From an uncultured Alphaproteobacteria bacterium (lineage in GTDB: Bacteria > Pseudomonadota > Alphaproteobacteria > MPNO01 > UBA830), in assembly GCA_913046035.1 (NCBI GenBank), contig CAJWSW010000001.1:37411-101410 (forward strand): a DNA stretch of 64,000 bases, given 5' to 3'. The notes beneath the pieces are model-generated. The model searched no databases, had not been told where the DNA came from, and was given only the letters and a program-made list of their open reading frames with translations. Below, in pieces: positions 53,404 through 62,650 of the stretch; positions within the stretch are counted from its first letter, which is position 1; each line of letters begins with the position of its first letter. The position numbers and the translations under genes were made by a program.

Positions 53404-54354
53404 TCAGCCCTTTTTACCGAGTGCTGATTTGTACTTCAGATAAAACTTCAACACCTCATCAACACGTTTCGCAGTTTCTTCTGACCCTGCGGGCAGAAAA
53501 GGGCGTTTTTTGGTTTTGGCTTTAAATTCTGGATCCGCCATCGCCTTCAGCATTGCTGTTTCCAATATCTTGATCCGATCTACCGGAACGCCAGGTGGTC
53601 CACCGACAAGACGTTCAAGGCTCATACCTTCGAGTTCGGGGAAACCAGCTTCGCGCGCGGTCGGGACACCCGGGAAGCTGCTTTTCTCCTCGAAAGTTGC
53701 AAGGACTCGAACATCACCCGCTTGATGATATTTCCGGACCGTGGTGACAAGAGTATAGACAGCATCTCCGTCACCGCGGATTGCTGCAAGGATGAACTGC
53801 TTGGAGCCCTTATATCCGGTTAGCATTTTGAAGGGGATGCCCATTACGGTCGAGGCAACGGCACTGGCGGTATAACCGGTTGATCCGAAACCAGTGGTCG
53901 TGATCTTCATCGGCCGATTGAGTTTTTTTACGTCCGCGAGTGACTTGATTTTGCTCTTTGATCCAACCATCAGGATGTAGGTGCCTCGGGCCAGCCGCGA
54001 AACCCAGCTTACTTTCCCGAGATCATAATTGACCTTTTCGCCGAGAAGAGGGGGGATAGCCATCCCGGGAATATTAAACACCGCGATGGTATGACCGTCG
54101 GGTTTGGAACGGAATAATTGCGAAATGCCCTTTCGGCCGCCCGCGCCTGAAACGTTCTTCGGAACGACATTCACCTTTTTAGGGAGATATTTCTCCATGT
54201 AGGGCGCGATGGCGCGAACGGTGCGGTCAAATCCACCTCCAGCGCTATAGGGGATGATGAACGTGATGTCTTTGTCGGGAAACGCTTGAGCGGCTCCCGG
54301 AAGGGCCACGCCCAGAGTTAGAGCAGCTGCAATTATTGTTGATTTGTATGCCAT
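53404..54354 (-). CDS. tctC: Tripartite tricarboxylate transporter substrate-binding protein (TctC/Bug family)
   Basis: A 316-residue periplasmic binding protein. The N-terminus MAYKSTIIAAALTLGVALPG with cleavage after AAQA is a clear Sec signal peptide. The mature part starts FPDKDITFIIPYSAGGGFD, the family ligand loop; VSRLARGTYILMVG and TGFGSTGYTA follow. GGGAGG lies eight bases before the ATG at 54354; the frame upstream of it is not family-like. The ligand is unknown; citrate, tricarballylate, aromatic acids and amino acids are all known for Bug proteins. It is the first gene of the tctCAB-OCD row. Confidence 0.94.
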   Translation of the reverse strand: MAYKSTIIAAALTLGVALPGAAQAFPDKDITFIIPYSAGGGFDRTVRAIAPYMEKYLPKKVNVVPKNVSGAGGRKGISQLFRSKPDGHTIAVFNIPGMAIPPLLGEKVNYDLGKVSWVSRLARGTYILMVGSKSKIKSLADVKKLNRPMKITTTGFGSTGYTASAVASTVMGIPFKMLTGYKGSKQFILAAIRGDGDAVYTLVTTVRKYHQAGDVRVLATFEEKSSFPGVPTAREAGFPELEGMSLERLVGGPPGVPVDRIKILETAMLKAMADPEFKAKTKKRPFLPAGSEETAKRVDEVLKFYLKYKSALGKKG

Positions 54355-55062
54355 TATTCGAACCTCCCTAGCCATTGGTTTTTTGCACGAAGAAAGATTA
54401 CTTCGATATCGGAGTTTCGCCAAGACGGCTTTCAACATTTATACCGTGCTTCTGGGAGCACTAGAGTATAAGTGCTAGCAAAGGTGAAACGCATCTGGCT
54501 ATAGTCCAGATATCGGCAGGTTCGTTGAATAACAGCCATCCGGCGACCCTGACGATAAGTAGGCGGAGGAAATCGAATGGGACAACAATGCTTATGTTTG
54601 CGGTGGCTTAGGCTTTGGTGATGAGGCAGATACCGACCGTGCCGGTTATGCCAACGTTGATTAGAAGCGAAAGGTCGGAGGCGGATGGAGGACCCACTAT
54701 ATCGCATCTAAAATTTTTGCCAAAGGGCACATAAAGGTATGCACTCACAGCGCAGCCGCGATCACGTTTCCGGTCGATGTTGGTTTTTGATGCAGATAGT
54801 TGAACAGGCGTAGGAGACAGTGCCGCCCGTGACAAATGTGTGCTAAAGCCGATCTCATCGAACCCCAGCCGCAAAGTGGCGATCCCGGCAGCGATGGGCC
54901 TATTAGGTCTCGGATGAATAGAATTTGAGAGGACGTGTAATCGGTCGATTGGGCGTAAATCAGAACTATCATTTTAGACCAAACGACTACTGCAAGCAGT
55001 ATCTAGCCAATACTGCACAGGTCAGTCTTTACTCCGGACACCGACGTCGCCGGCGGTTCAGG
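54355..55062. other. Long intergenic stretch upstream of tctC
   Basis: About 700 bases without a convincing gene. The part next to tctC must hold its promoter and contains three related half-sites at 54446-54476. A minus-strand candidate promoter (TTGGCG and TAATCT, 17 bases apart) lies near 54385-54412 but is weak. The rest has only short frames on both strands; remnants of a gene are possible but not recognised. Confidence 0.45.
54446..54476. promoter_or_regulatory. Three AGTGCT/AGCACT half-sites upstream of tctC
   Basis: GTGCT (54446-54450), AGCACT (54457-54462) and AGTGCT (54471-54476) form two adjoining inverted repeats with 6- and 8-base spacers about 100 bases before the tctC start. 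The second repeat encloses AGAGTATA, the complement of a TATACT -10-like box on the minus strand. This is the pattern of a repressor or LysR-type operator, but no regulator gene lies nearby. Confidence 0.4.
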
Positions 55063-55683
55063 TCAAGTCAGTCCTATCATTACGTGTTTTTGGAACGCTG
55101 GTCGGGCGCACATGGCTTTATACCAGCGTTTTAGGTTACCAAATTCTTCGCGTTCGATCGGCAGTTCGTACCATCGATAGGCAAGAGGCGCGATGGGGAT
55201 ATCCGCCATCGTAAACCGGTTACCGCCGACGTAGTCGTTGCGCGATAGATGATCGTCCAGGATTGCCCATTTACTCGCCCACGAATCGCGTGCGGCGTTA
55301 ATGACATCCATGTCGCGTTCTTCAGGCGGTTTTCGGATCAGGCCGTGAAACACCGGAACCATATCGCCTACTAGTTCGGTCAGCTGCCAGTCCATCCACA
55401 TTTCACACTTGGCGCGGTCGCCGGGATTGGTTGGAAAGAGGGAGCCCATGCTGTGTTTTGAAGCGAGATACCGGACGATGGAGTTAGATTCCCACAGCAC
55501 AAGATCATCGTCGATGATTGTCGGAATACGGCCATTGGGATTTAGCGATAGATAAGACGCTTCATGGTTCTTACCAAACGGTCCGCCGACGTCCTCACGT
55601 TCGTATTCAATTCCAATTTCATCAAGTATCCAAAGTGCTTTCATCACGTTAGACGAATTTGCCCTTCCTTTTACTAAAAGCAT
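55063..55683 (-). CDS. Glutathione S-transferase (tandem copy 2)
   Basis: A 206-residue GST. The N-terminal thioredoxin-like domain has the catalytic serine in GRANSSNVMKALWIL, LNPNGRIPTIIDD and the glutathione-binding LWESNSIVRYLA. The all-helical C-terminal domain has VGGNRFTMADIPIAPLAYRW with the N-capping motif. It is closely related to the upstream copy at 55805-56431, so the two arose by tandem duplication. It would conjugate or otherwise use glutathione on an unknown compound; the row of genes also contains a gamma-glutamyltransferase. Confidence 0.92.
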   Translation of the reverse strand: MLLVKGRANSSNVMKALWILDEIGIEYEREDVGGPFGKNHEASYLSLNPNGRIPTIIDDDLVLWESNSIVRYLASKHSMGSLFPTNPGDRAKCEMWMDWQLTELVGDMVPVFHGLIRKPPEERDMDVINAARDSWASKWAILDDHLSRNDYVGGNRFTMADIPIAPLAYRWYELPIEREEFGNLKRWYKAMCARPAFQKHVMIGLT

Positions 55684-55804
55684 TTATTTCTCCTCTACCT
55701 GCGGATGCTGGTCTTACTTTCACCATGACCGGGGTTTTAGGCCGATCTATGGGACCATTCGTACGAGCAGCAAAGGTTGACAATGGTAAACCCGCAGAAA
55801 ATGC

Positions 55805-56431
55805 TTACTGCATCCCGATATCAATAATGTGTTTGCGAAATGTCTGCCGCGCGCAGATTTCGTCGTACCAACGCCTAAGATTTGGATAATTTTCACGTTC
55901 TATATCCAGGTTAAACCAACGAAAGGTGATGGGCGCAGCCGGTATATCCCCTATCCCAAAAGTACTACCTGAAAGATATTTGTTATCTCTAAGCCAGTTT
56001 TCGAGTATTCCGTTTGCCTTAGCCCAACCGTCTCGGGCGGCGTCGATTTTTGCAAGATCGCGTCTTCTTTCTGGGGTTCGGATAAGACCCTGATATACAG
56101 GTACATGTGATACTGCAAGCGTAGATGACGCCCAGTCCATCCATCGAGAGGCGTTTGCGCGTTTTTGAAGATTTTTCGGCCATAGCGTGGTCCCGTTACC
56201 GTGTTTGTCTGCCAGGTATCGCACTATCGTATTTGATTCCCATAATATGAAGCCGTCGTCATCAATCGTCGGAACCCGACCATTTGGGTTCAAAGAAAGA
56301 TACTCTGCTGTATCATTGCCGCCGTACGGGCCGCCTAAATCTGCACGTTCATAAGGTATATTGAGTTCTTCACATACCCACACCACTTTCTGAACATTTG
56401 ATGATGTGGCGCGTCCTAATATCTTCAACAT
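55805..56431 (-). CDS. Glutathione S-transferase (tandem copy 1)
   Basis: A 208-residue GST with the same layout as its neighbour: GRATSSNVQKVVWVC with the catalytic serine, LNPNGRVPTIDDD, LWESNTIVRYLADKH, and a C-terminal LSGSTFGIGDIPAAPITFRW segment. It lies 12 bases after the RlmI-like methyltransferase gene on the same strand and 121 bases before the second copy. Shared segments are spread over the whole length, which supports duplication and not domain shuffling. Confidence 0.92.
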   Translation of the reverse strand: MLKILGRATSSNVQKVVWVCEELNIPYERADLGGPYGGNDTAEYLSLNPNGRVPTIDDDGFILWESNTIVRYLADKHGNGTTLWPKNLQKRANASRWMDWASSTLAVSHVPVYQGLIRTPERRRDLAKIDAARDGWAKANGILENWLRDNKYLSGSTFGIGDIPAAPITFRWFNLDIERENYPNLRRWYDEICARQTFRKHIIDIGMQ

Positions 56432-56443
56432 TAACAGATATCC

Positions 56444-57664
56444 TTAATCGATTTGCAAAAATAGGCACTTCAGATAAGCGCTTTCTGGGAGGGCAGGATG
56501 GACCGGATGATCGGGCCCCGCGCCCCCAGTATGCAGAATGCGCCCATTGCGTTTTGCGTCTCTAAGACCGCGATAAATCTGACTATTGAATAATGCTGTG
56601 TCCACATGTTGTGAACAAGACGCGATGCAGAGAACACCGCCTGGCTCCACTAGTGATGAAGAGAGTCGTGCCAGTTTACGATATCCCTGTAGGCCAGATT
56701 TGAGACCTTTGCGGCTTTTTACAAATGCAGGCGGATCTGCAATTACGATACCAAAGCGTTGATTGTTTTTTTTGAGGGTTTCCATCGCTGTAAATGCATC
56801 AGCCCTCTCAAACTTGCAAACACCTGATACGCCAGCCGCTTCGGCTGACCGGGTTGCTAGATCTAGTGCCGCATGGGAACGGTCAACACAAATCACATTG
56901 CTCGCGCCCGCTACGGCAGCTGAAATTCCGAAACCGCCAAGGTAGCTATATAAGTCTAATATGGGTTTTCCCATTGCTAGGGAGGCGACACGTACACGAT
57001 TTTCTCGATGATCAAAAAACCAGCCTGTTTTTTGTCCTCCGATAAGGTCTGTTAGAAACTCAATCCCATTTTCCACTACCCGCGTCGTAGTTGATACATG
57101 ACCTATAATAGTTGCCGGGTTGTCTTCCATTCCTTCCAAGCGTCGCGCTGCCCCCTGTCTCTGAACTACGATACCTTTTGGGGAGCATGTTCTTTGTAAT
57201 GCTTGAACGATATCATTTGCCATTAGATCCATGCCAGCTGTATTCAGTTGGACAACTAAGCTTTCGTCGTAGCGATCGACAATAAGTCCTGGCATTCCGT
57301 CGGCTTCGGCATGCACCAGTCGGTAGAACGGTCGGGCAAAGAGGCGGTCACGCAGATTCATTGCATTAGAAAATCGACCCACAAGCCAATCTGCGTTGAT
57401 ATCGATATCTGGATGCCGCTCGAGAATCCGAGCGCTGATCAGCGAATGGGGATTAAACATTGCGGCCCCCAGAAAACGCCCATGCGTATCATTTAGTGCG
57501 ACTATTGTGCCGGATTTTAATTCCCTCAGTTCGGACGTCATGTCAATTTCATTGGAATAAGCCCAGGGATGACCACTAGCGATGCGCTTATGCATCCCTG
57601 GGCGGAGAACAGCTTTGGGGCGAGTGCTAGCTGAGATTTTTTGAGGCCTTGCCATACCGTTCAT
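56444..57664 (-). CDS. Class I SAM-dependent rRNA methyltransferase, RlmI-like
   Basis: A 406-residue protein with an N-terminal PUA domain (HKRIASGHPWAYSNEI and RFLGAAMFNP, about residues 20-95), a central EEHEE-like region and a C-terminal Rossmann methyltransferase domain with LDLYSYLGGFGISAA as the SAM loop and IADPPAFVKS as the catalytic motif IV. CSQHVD near the end holds the family's cysteine. RlmI makes m5C1962 in 23S rRNA; whether this homolog has the same target is unproven. Order on the strand is ggt, EamA, this gene, GST, GST. Confidence 0.9.
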   Translation of the reverse strand: MNGMARPQKISASTRPKAVLRPGMHKRIASGHPWAYSNEIDMTSELRELKSGTIVALNDTHGRFLGAAMFNPHSLISARILERHPDIDINADWLVGRFSNAMNLRDRLFARPFYRLVHAEADGMPGLIVDRYDESLVVQLNTAGMDLMANDIVQALQRTCSPKGIVVQRQGAARRLEGMEDNPATIIGHVSTTTRVVENGIEFLTDLIGGQKTGWFFDHRENRVRVASLAMGKPILDLYSYLGGFGISAAVAGASNVICVDRSHAALDLATRSAEAAGVSGVCKFERADAFTAMETLKKNNQRFGIVIADPPAFVKSRKGLKSGLQGYRKLARLSSSLVEPGGVLCIASCSQHVDTALFNSQIYRGLRDAKRNGRILHTGGAGPDHPVHPALPESAYLKCLFLQID

Positions 57665-57709
57665 GGCGGGAGTTTACAGGGTACGCATTAGCGTTCATAT
57701 GGTCAGTTT

Positions 57710-58561
57710 TTATCCGGACCTCTTTGCTTCACGCACCGTGCTGTAGTAGCCAGTGGCGAAAATAATCAGTGCGCCCGCAGCGGTCCATGCATCAAGCACT
57801 TCTGTAAATAGTATCCAGCCTAGCGCCACAGAAAATGGTAGTCGCATGAAATCAAAGACAATTACGAAACTGGCATCGCCTACTGCCAAAGATCTGGTGA
57901 TGCAGTAATGCGTGGCATATCCGGTGATTCCCAACCCAATCATTGCTGGCATGTCTGCCCATGCTGGTGTTTGCCAAACGAAAGCGGCAGGGATAGCCGA
58001 ATAGATCAGAATGGTAACGCTCATATAGAAAACCACTGTGCTGCCGGATTCGGTGTTTGAAAGAAGCTTCGTCACGACGTGGGCGCAAGAATACAGGAAT
58101 GCCGCAAGAAGTATTGAGAGTGTCCCAATGTTTAAAGGTATAATGCCTGGCCTAATGATAATTAACGCGCCGGCAAATCCGACCAGAATAGCGACCATCC
58201 TGTGGCCACCGATGCGTTCACCGAGAAGTGCTGCTGCAATGATTGCCGTGAACAAAGGTGATGTGAATTGGAGTGCTGCGACGTCGGCAAGAGAGATTTT
58301 TGTAACGCCGAAGAACCACGCCACGTTTCCGCTGTATAGGAAAGCGTTGCGTATTGCGTGTGTCCCCAAACGTTCAGTACGGAAAATCGCTTTGCCCTGG
58401 CGGACCATTGATGGCGTCATAAGGACTAGGTTGATTACGTTCCTGAGAAAGATCATTAAGAGAACCGAATAGGTGGGCAGGTAGCGGATACAGATAGCCA
58501 TAGCGGTCAACGCACCTGCCGCTGCAATCATCCACCAGGCTCCTTTAGCTGCATTGCTCAT
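57710..58561 (-). CDS. EamA/DMT-superfamily exporter
   Basis: A 283-residue inner-membrane protein with ten hydrophobic segments in two EamA repeats. [22 protein letters not shown] ends the first repeat and the last segment is AAGALIIFATGYYSTVREA. It is related to the exporter at 2101-2985: both share IIIRPG, the AxSALYAG/ILLAAFLYSCAHVVTKLL region and the closing GYY-TVRE pattern. It lies two bases after ggt, so they are one unit; export of a small metabolite tied to gamma-glutamyl compounds is possible (inference). Confidence 0.87.
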   Translation of the reverse strand: MSNAAKGAWWMIAAAGALTAMAICIRYLPTYSVLLMIFLRNVINLVLMTPSMVRQGKAIFRTERLGTHAIRNAFLYSGNVAWFFGVTKISLADVAALQFTSPLFTAIIAAALLGERIGGHRMVAILVGFAGALIIIRPGIIPLNIGTLSILLAAFLYSCAHVVTKLLSNTESGSTVVFYMSVTILIYSAIPAAFVWQTPAWADMPAMIGLGITGYATHYCITRSLAVGDASFVIVFDFMRLPFSVALGWILFTEVLDAWTAAGALIIFATGYYSTVREAKRSG

Positions 58562-58563
58562 CC

Positions 58564-60264
58564 TTAGTCTCCTATAGCGATGCCTTCGCGCCGGCTGTCC
58601 GCACCGCCATCGAACCCCTGTGGTGTAATGCGGATTCCTTGCAAACCGCTATTCAGAACTCTGATACGAACCTCGTGTTTTAATTGTCGGAGTGCGTCGG
58701 CTCTTTTCGTGACTTCTGTGTCTTTTTCGAGTTCCGTCGCGCCATTACGATTAACATGGTTCGGTAAATCGATGGCTGACTGCATATCAAGATTCCAGTC
58801 TATAAGTCCGACAATCGCCTTCACCACATACGCAATAATACGCGATCCGCCCGGGGATCCGATCGTCGCGAATAGTTCCCCGTCCTGGTCAAAGATCAGC
58901 ATCGGCGACATTGAGCTGCGCGGTCGCTTGCCGGGCGCAATGGCGTTCGCTGTAGGCTGCTTGATAGATTGCGGAAGGTGAGCGAAGTCGGTCAATTGGT
59001 TATTCAACAAAAAGCCTCGCACAAAAAGGTGGCTGCCGAACGCCCTCTCAATTGACATAGTTAAGCTTACAGAATTGCCCTGGTTATCTACCACTGAAAG
59101 ATGAGATGTGGATGGAAAGCCCTCGCGATTGTCCGATAAGCGTCTTCCGCTGACGGAGCCAGGTGGCTGGCCGGGCAAAGCCTTGACCATGGTTGAACTG
59201 GCGGAGATTTGCCGAGACCTGCTTCTTAGGTAGGAGTCGTCCAACAATCCTAGTACCGGCACCTCCACAAAATCCGGATCGCCGATGTACTGTCCGCGGT
59301 CGGCATATGCCAGACGGCTGGCCTCTGAGATGAAATGTATAGCCTTGACAGAGCTCGGTTGTAATTTTGGCATGTCGAAAGGTTCCAGAAGACCAAGGAT
59401 CTGCAGCACTGTCAGTCCACCTGATGTTGGTGGTGGCATGCCGCAAACGCGGTATTTTCTATAGACCCGACAAAGAGGACGACGTTTTTTTGCAGTGTAT
59501 TGTGCGATATCGGCGACGGTCATTTTAGCTGCGTTGCGACGTGCGTTTTTTACCGCGGTGGCAATATCTCTCGCAATTACACCAACGTAAAACGCATCTG
59601 GTCCGCCTGCTGCGATCCTGCGCAGAGTGTCGGCTAATGCTGGATTGCGCAAGCGGTAGCCGACCGGTAGTGGTTCTCCAGAAGGTGTATAAAAATAGTT
59701 TCTCGCAGCATGAAACCTCTTGAGGTCTTGTGCAGACTTGATCATGGCGTTTAAACGCGGGGAAACTGCGAAACCCTCTTCTGCAAGCCGAATTGCGGGC
59801 TCGAACAAACGCCACCAGGGTAATTTACCGTGATCGCTATGAGCAAGTGCGAGCATGCGGATTACACCTGGGATGCCAACTGCGGCGCCGCCCGCGCTGA
59901 TATCGGAGAACGCGCGGCGCTTGCCATCAGGACCTTGAAAAACACCAGCTGAGATTGCCAATGGCGCGGTTTCGCGGCCATCGTACGCTTCGACCTTTTT
60001 CGTCTTCTTTTGGAAATGCATAAGAAATGCGCCTCCACCGATACCAGAACTTTGTGGTTCCACCAAGGTCAACACAAGCTGGCTGGCGATAGCTGCGTCA
60101 ACGGCGCTGCCTCCGGCTCGCAAGATTTCGCGCCCTGCTTCTGATGCTATGGGGTTGGCGGTCGCAATCATGTGCCGTCGGGGTAATTCGGGTTTTGTTG
60201 CGCAAGCGACCGCGATTACCGTAAGGCCCGAAAAAAGCAGAACTTTTAATATCGTCGGTTTCAA
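58564..60264 (-). CDS. ggt: Gamma-glutamyltransferase, predicted lipoprotein
   Basis: A 566-residue Ntn hydrolase that cleaves the gamma-glutamyl bond of glutathione and related compounds. The N-terminus is a lipoprotein signal peptide with the lipobox IAVAC at residue 21, so it is anchored in the envelope and not free in the periplasm. SSGIGGGAFLMHF and YDGRETAP are large-subunit motifs. Self-cleavage would expose Thr386 in PSTSHLSVVDNQGNSVSLT, and GSPGGSRI near the end completes the active site. The start is a TTG. It leads the row EamA, methyltransferase, GST, GST. Confidence 0.93.
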   Translation of the reverse strand: MKPTILKVLLFSGLTVIAVACATKPELPRRHMIATANPIASEAGREILRAGGSAVDAAIASQLVLTLVEPQSSGIGGGAFLMHFQKKTKKVEAYDGRETAPLAISAGVFQGPDGKRRAFSDISAGGAAVGIPGVIRMLALAHSDHGKLPWWRLFEPAIRLAEEGFAVSPRLNAMIKSAQDLKRFHAARNYFYTPSGEPLPVGYRLRNPALADTLRRIAAGGPDAFYVGVIARDIATAVKNARRNAAKMTVADIAQYTAKKRRPLCRVYRKYRVCGMPPPTSGGLTVLQILGLLEPFDMPKLQPSSVKAIHFISEASRLAYADRGQYIGDPDFVEVPVLGLLDDSYLRSRSRQISASSTMVKALPGQPPGSVSGRRLSDNREGFPSTSHLSVVDNQGNSVSLTMSIERAFGSHLFVRGFLLNNQLTDFAHLPQSIKQPTANAIAPGKRPRSSMSPMLIFDQDGELFATIGSPGGSRIIAYVVKAIVGLIDWNLDMQSAIDLPNHVNRNGATELEKDTEVTKRADALRQLKHEVRIRVLNSGLQGIRITPQGFDGGADSRREGIAIGD

Positions 60265-60375
60265 AATTTTTGACTATTATAAATTGGATAGGGTTATTTT
60301 CGTATATCCTTTCGCAGGTGCGAAAAAGAGGGTAAAAGACAGTTTTTTTGTTAGATGGGCCCACGGAAGGCGACA

Positions 60376-61230
60376 ATGAGTACTCCAAGCCGGATTAAAC
60401 GGATTACAGCGCCGGAACTGTCCGCGCGCAAGGGTAAAGAGCCAATTGCGGTTCTTACAGCGTACACAGCACCGATGGCTCAGTTCCTCGACGAACATGT
60501 CGATTGTCTTTTAGTCGGCGATTCGTTGGGCATGGTAGTTTACGGCCTTGATACCACACTAGGTGTCTCATTAGATATGATGATTAATCATGGTGCAGCC
60601 GTCGTGCGAGGCTCGAACCACGCTTGCGTGATAGTAGACATGCCTTTTGCTAGTTACCAAGAGTCATCGGAACAAGCCTACCGAAATGCAGCGCGAATAA
60701 TCCAGGAAACGGGCGCGGATGGCGTGAAGTTAGAAGCTGGTTTGGTATTAGCCCCTACAATTGAGTTTTTAGTGCGGCGTGGCATCCCTGTTATGGGGCA
60801 TGTCGGCCTTATGCCGCAATCTGTCAACACTTACGGTGGCTTCCGTGTCCAAGGAAAGGAAACGACAGTGGCTCGCCAGGTAATTGATGACGCCCGCGCG
60901 GTGTCCGATGCGGGAGCTTTTGCTATCGTGATTGAGGGAGTGATGGAACCGGTCGCGCGTGAGGTTACAAACGTTGTTCCAGTGCCGACGATAGGCATCG
61001 GGGCATCTGTTGACTGTGACGGTCAGGTCTTGGTTGCAGAGGATTTACTTGGGCTTTTCAGCAATTTCACTCCGAAGTTCGTCAAACGCTACGCGGAGCT
61101 GGGTATCGATATTTCGGCAGCTGCCGCCAAGTATGCCGAAGATGTCCGAGCCCGGCGATTTCCCAGTCCCGAACACTGCTTCGGAGCACCAAAAACTAGC
61201 GGCGCAGAGGTGCGGCAACTCAAATCCTGA
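60376..61230 (+). CDS. panB: 3-methyl-2-oxobutanoate hydroxymethyltransferase
   Basis: First enzyme of pantothenate synthesis: transfers hydroxymethyl from 5,10-methylene-THF to 2-oxoisovalerate to make ketopantoate. TIM-barrel signatures are [28 protein letters not shown] with the metal-binding aspartate, [27 protein letters not shown] and [20 protein letters not shown]. The length is 284 residues. GGAAGG lies about seven bases before the ATG at 60376. It forms a two-gene unit with panC, eight bases downstream. Confidence 0.97.
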   Translation: MSTPSRIKRITAPELSARKGKEPIAVLTAYTAPMAQFLDEHVDCLLVGDSLGMVVYGLDTTLGVSLDMMINHGAAVVRGSNHACVIVDMPFASYQESSEQAYRNAARIIQETGADGVKLEAGLVLAPTIEFLVRRGIPVMGHVGLMPQSVNTYGGFRVQGKETTVARQVIDDARAVSDAGAFAIVIEGVMEPVAREVTNVVPVPTIGIGASVDCDGQVLVAEDLLGLFSNFTPKFVKRYAELGIDISAAAAKYAEDVRARRFPSPEHCFGAPKTSGAEVRQLKS

Positions 61231-61238
61231 TTGGTGTT

Positions 61239-62126
61239 TTGAACCATTCTGAGAGCGAAATAAAACAACCCAAACCATTGAAAGTTATTAGAACAGCTTC
61301 AGAAATGCAGAGCGTAGTTCGCGCCGCCCGCGGAGATCGTATGGTCATCGGGTTGGTTCCTACAATGGGCGCGCTTCACGCCGGACATATTTCACTAGTT
61401 CATCGCGCACGGAAGGAGTGTGGGCTGATAATAGCGAGCCTATTTGTCAATCCCATACAGTTTGGCGCGAATGAAGATTTCGATTCTTATCCACGTGATC
61501 AAGAGCGTGATTTTGGCATATTTGAACGGAATGGTGTGGATATTGTTTACGCACCGGCAATCGACGTGATTTATCCAGACGGTTTTGGAGTCACGGTGAC
61601 TGTCTCTAAATTGACCGAATGCCTTTGTGGGACCAAGCGACCAGGCCATTTCGATGGGGTGACGACTGTCGTATCCAAATTATTCGAACATTGCCAGCCG
61701 GATTGTGCATATTTCGGCGAGAAGGACTATCAGCAATTAAAGGTTGTTGAACAGATGGTGAATGAGCTTGATTTGCCCATACGGGTCGTTGGAGCGCCAG
61801 TTATACGAGAGCGCGATGGCCTCGCTATGTCATCGCGGAACACTTACCTCAACGAAACGGAGCGGCGGATCGCCCCAGCATTATTCAGAACGATGCGTAC
61901 GGTTGCTATTCGCCTGTCCAGAGGAGCTGAACTTGAGTCGCAGTGCGAGTGGGGCAATGATGCACTGCTTGCCGCCGGCTTTGATAGGATTGATTATTTT
62001 GAGGTTTGTGACGGCCAAACTCTTGAGCGTGCGAGAGGTTACCGGCCTAGCTTACGAATATTTGCGGCAGCGTGGTTACGTGAAACACGTCTCATAGACA
62101 ATCTTGCGGCAGATGAAATAGATTAG
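61239..62126 (+). CDS. panC: Pantothenate synthetase
   Basis: Joins pantoate and beta-alanine with ATP to form pantothenate. The nucleotidyltransferase motif is VPTMGALHAGHISLV (HxGH), then SLFVNPIQFGANEDF, FDGVTTVVSKLF, FGEKDYQQL and the KMSKS-like MSSRNTYL. The length of 295 residues includes a short N-terminal extension. Only TTG starts are available near the right place: TTG 61239 or TTG 61278, the latter giving the usual MKVIRTASEM-like N-terminus. The coordinate given is the longer form. Confidence 0.95.
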   Translation: MNHSESEIKQPKPLKVIRTASEMQSVVRAARGDRMVIGLVPTMGALHAGHISLVHRARKECGLIIASLFVNPIQFGANEDFDSYPRDQERDFGIFERNGVDIVYAPAIDVIYPDGFGVTVTVSKLTECLCGTKRPGHFDGVTTVVSKLFEHCQPDCAYFGEKDYQQLKVVEQMVNELDLPIRVVGAPVIRERDGLAMSSRNTYLNETERRIAPALFRTMRTVAIRLSRGAELESQCEWGNDALLAAGFDRIDYFEVCDGQTLERARGYRPSLRIFAAAWLRETRLIDNLAADEID

Positions 62127-62650
62127 AGGCTTACTCGGGTCCTACCCAGTTCTATCCTCGCAATTATTAAAAAAAGGTAGGTGTGGCTGTTAGAGGCATA
62201 ACAAATAATTCTGAGCTACTCCAAAATAAACCCAACATCGTACGACAGCTCGTCGAGTGGTTTGTTACCTTGAGCTTATAAACCAAGATCAGTTGCGCAT
62301 TCTACCATCAATCCAACAAAATAAGTGGCAACATAAATCGTGGTGGGATAAATCTATTGCGATTTCCATCAGTACAGTTCGTCGGACGCGTTTAGAAGTT
62401 CAGTACACGCGGTCGAAAGCGCATCAAACAGCTGGTGCCGCAGCTGCAGAGATAACTAAACGTGATATCTCGGCTGGTTCTACCCAATATTAATAGGGCG
62501 ATCAAAGTCGAACTTCAGCCGGTGGTGTCCTGATTGGCAATGTCTTCCCGTCACAAAGGCAACTTTCGCGCATCGTCTGTATCTTAACCGTCTGAACAGA
62601 TAGGACGTAAACCCCTGCCGAATTAGACTTTCTGATACTACAGGAGTGTT
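62127..62650. other. Gene-free stretch between panC and the lipoprotein gene
   Basis: Convergent ends of two units. A plus-strand frame at 62257-62493 has no ribosome site, no family resemblance and a poor composition, so I do not call it. No terminator-like hairpin with a T run was found. Confidence 0.45.

Noticed and set aside
54608-54874. Minus-strand frame of 88 codons upstream of tctC
   Set aside because: No recognisable similarity and overlapping frames of equal quality; not enough to call a gene or a remnant.
62257-62493. Plus-strand open frame of 78 codons after panC
   Set aside because: No ribosome binding site, no recognisable similarity, and a non-ATG start; treated as chance.
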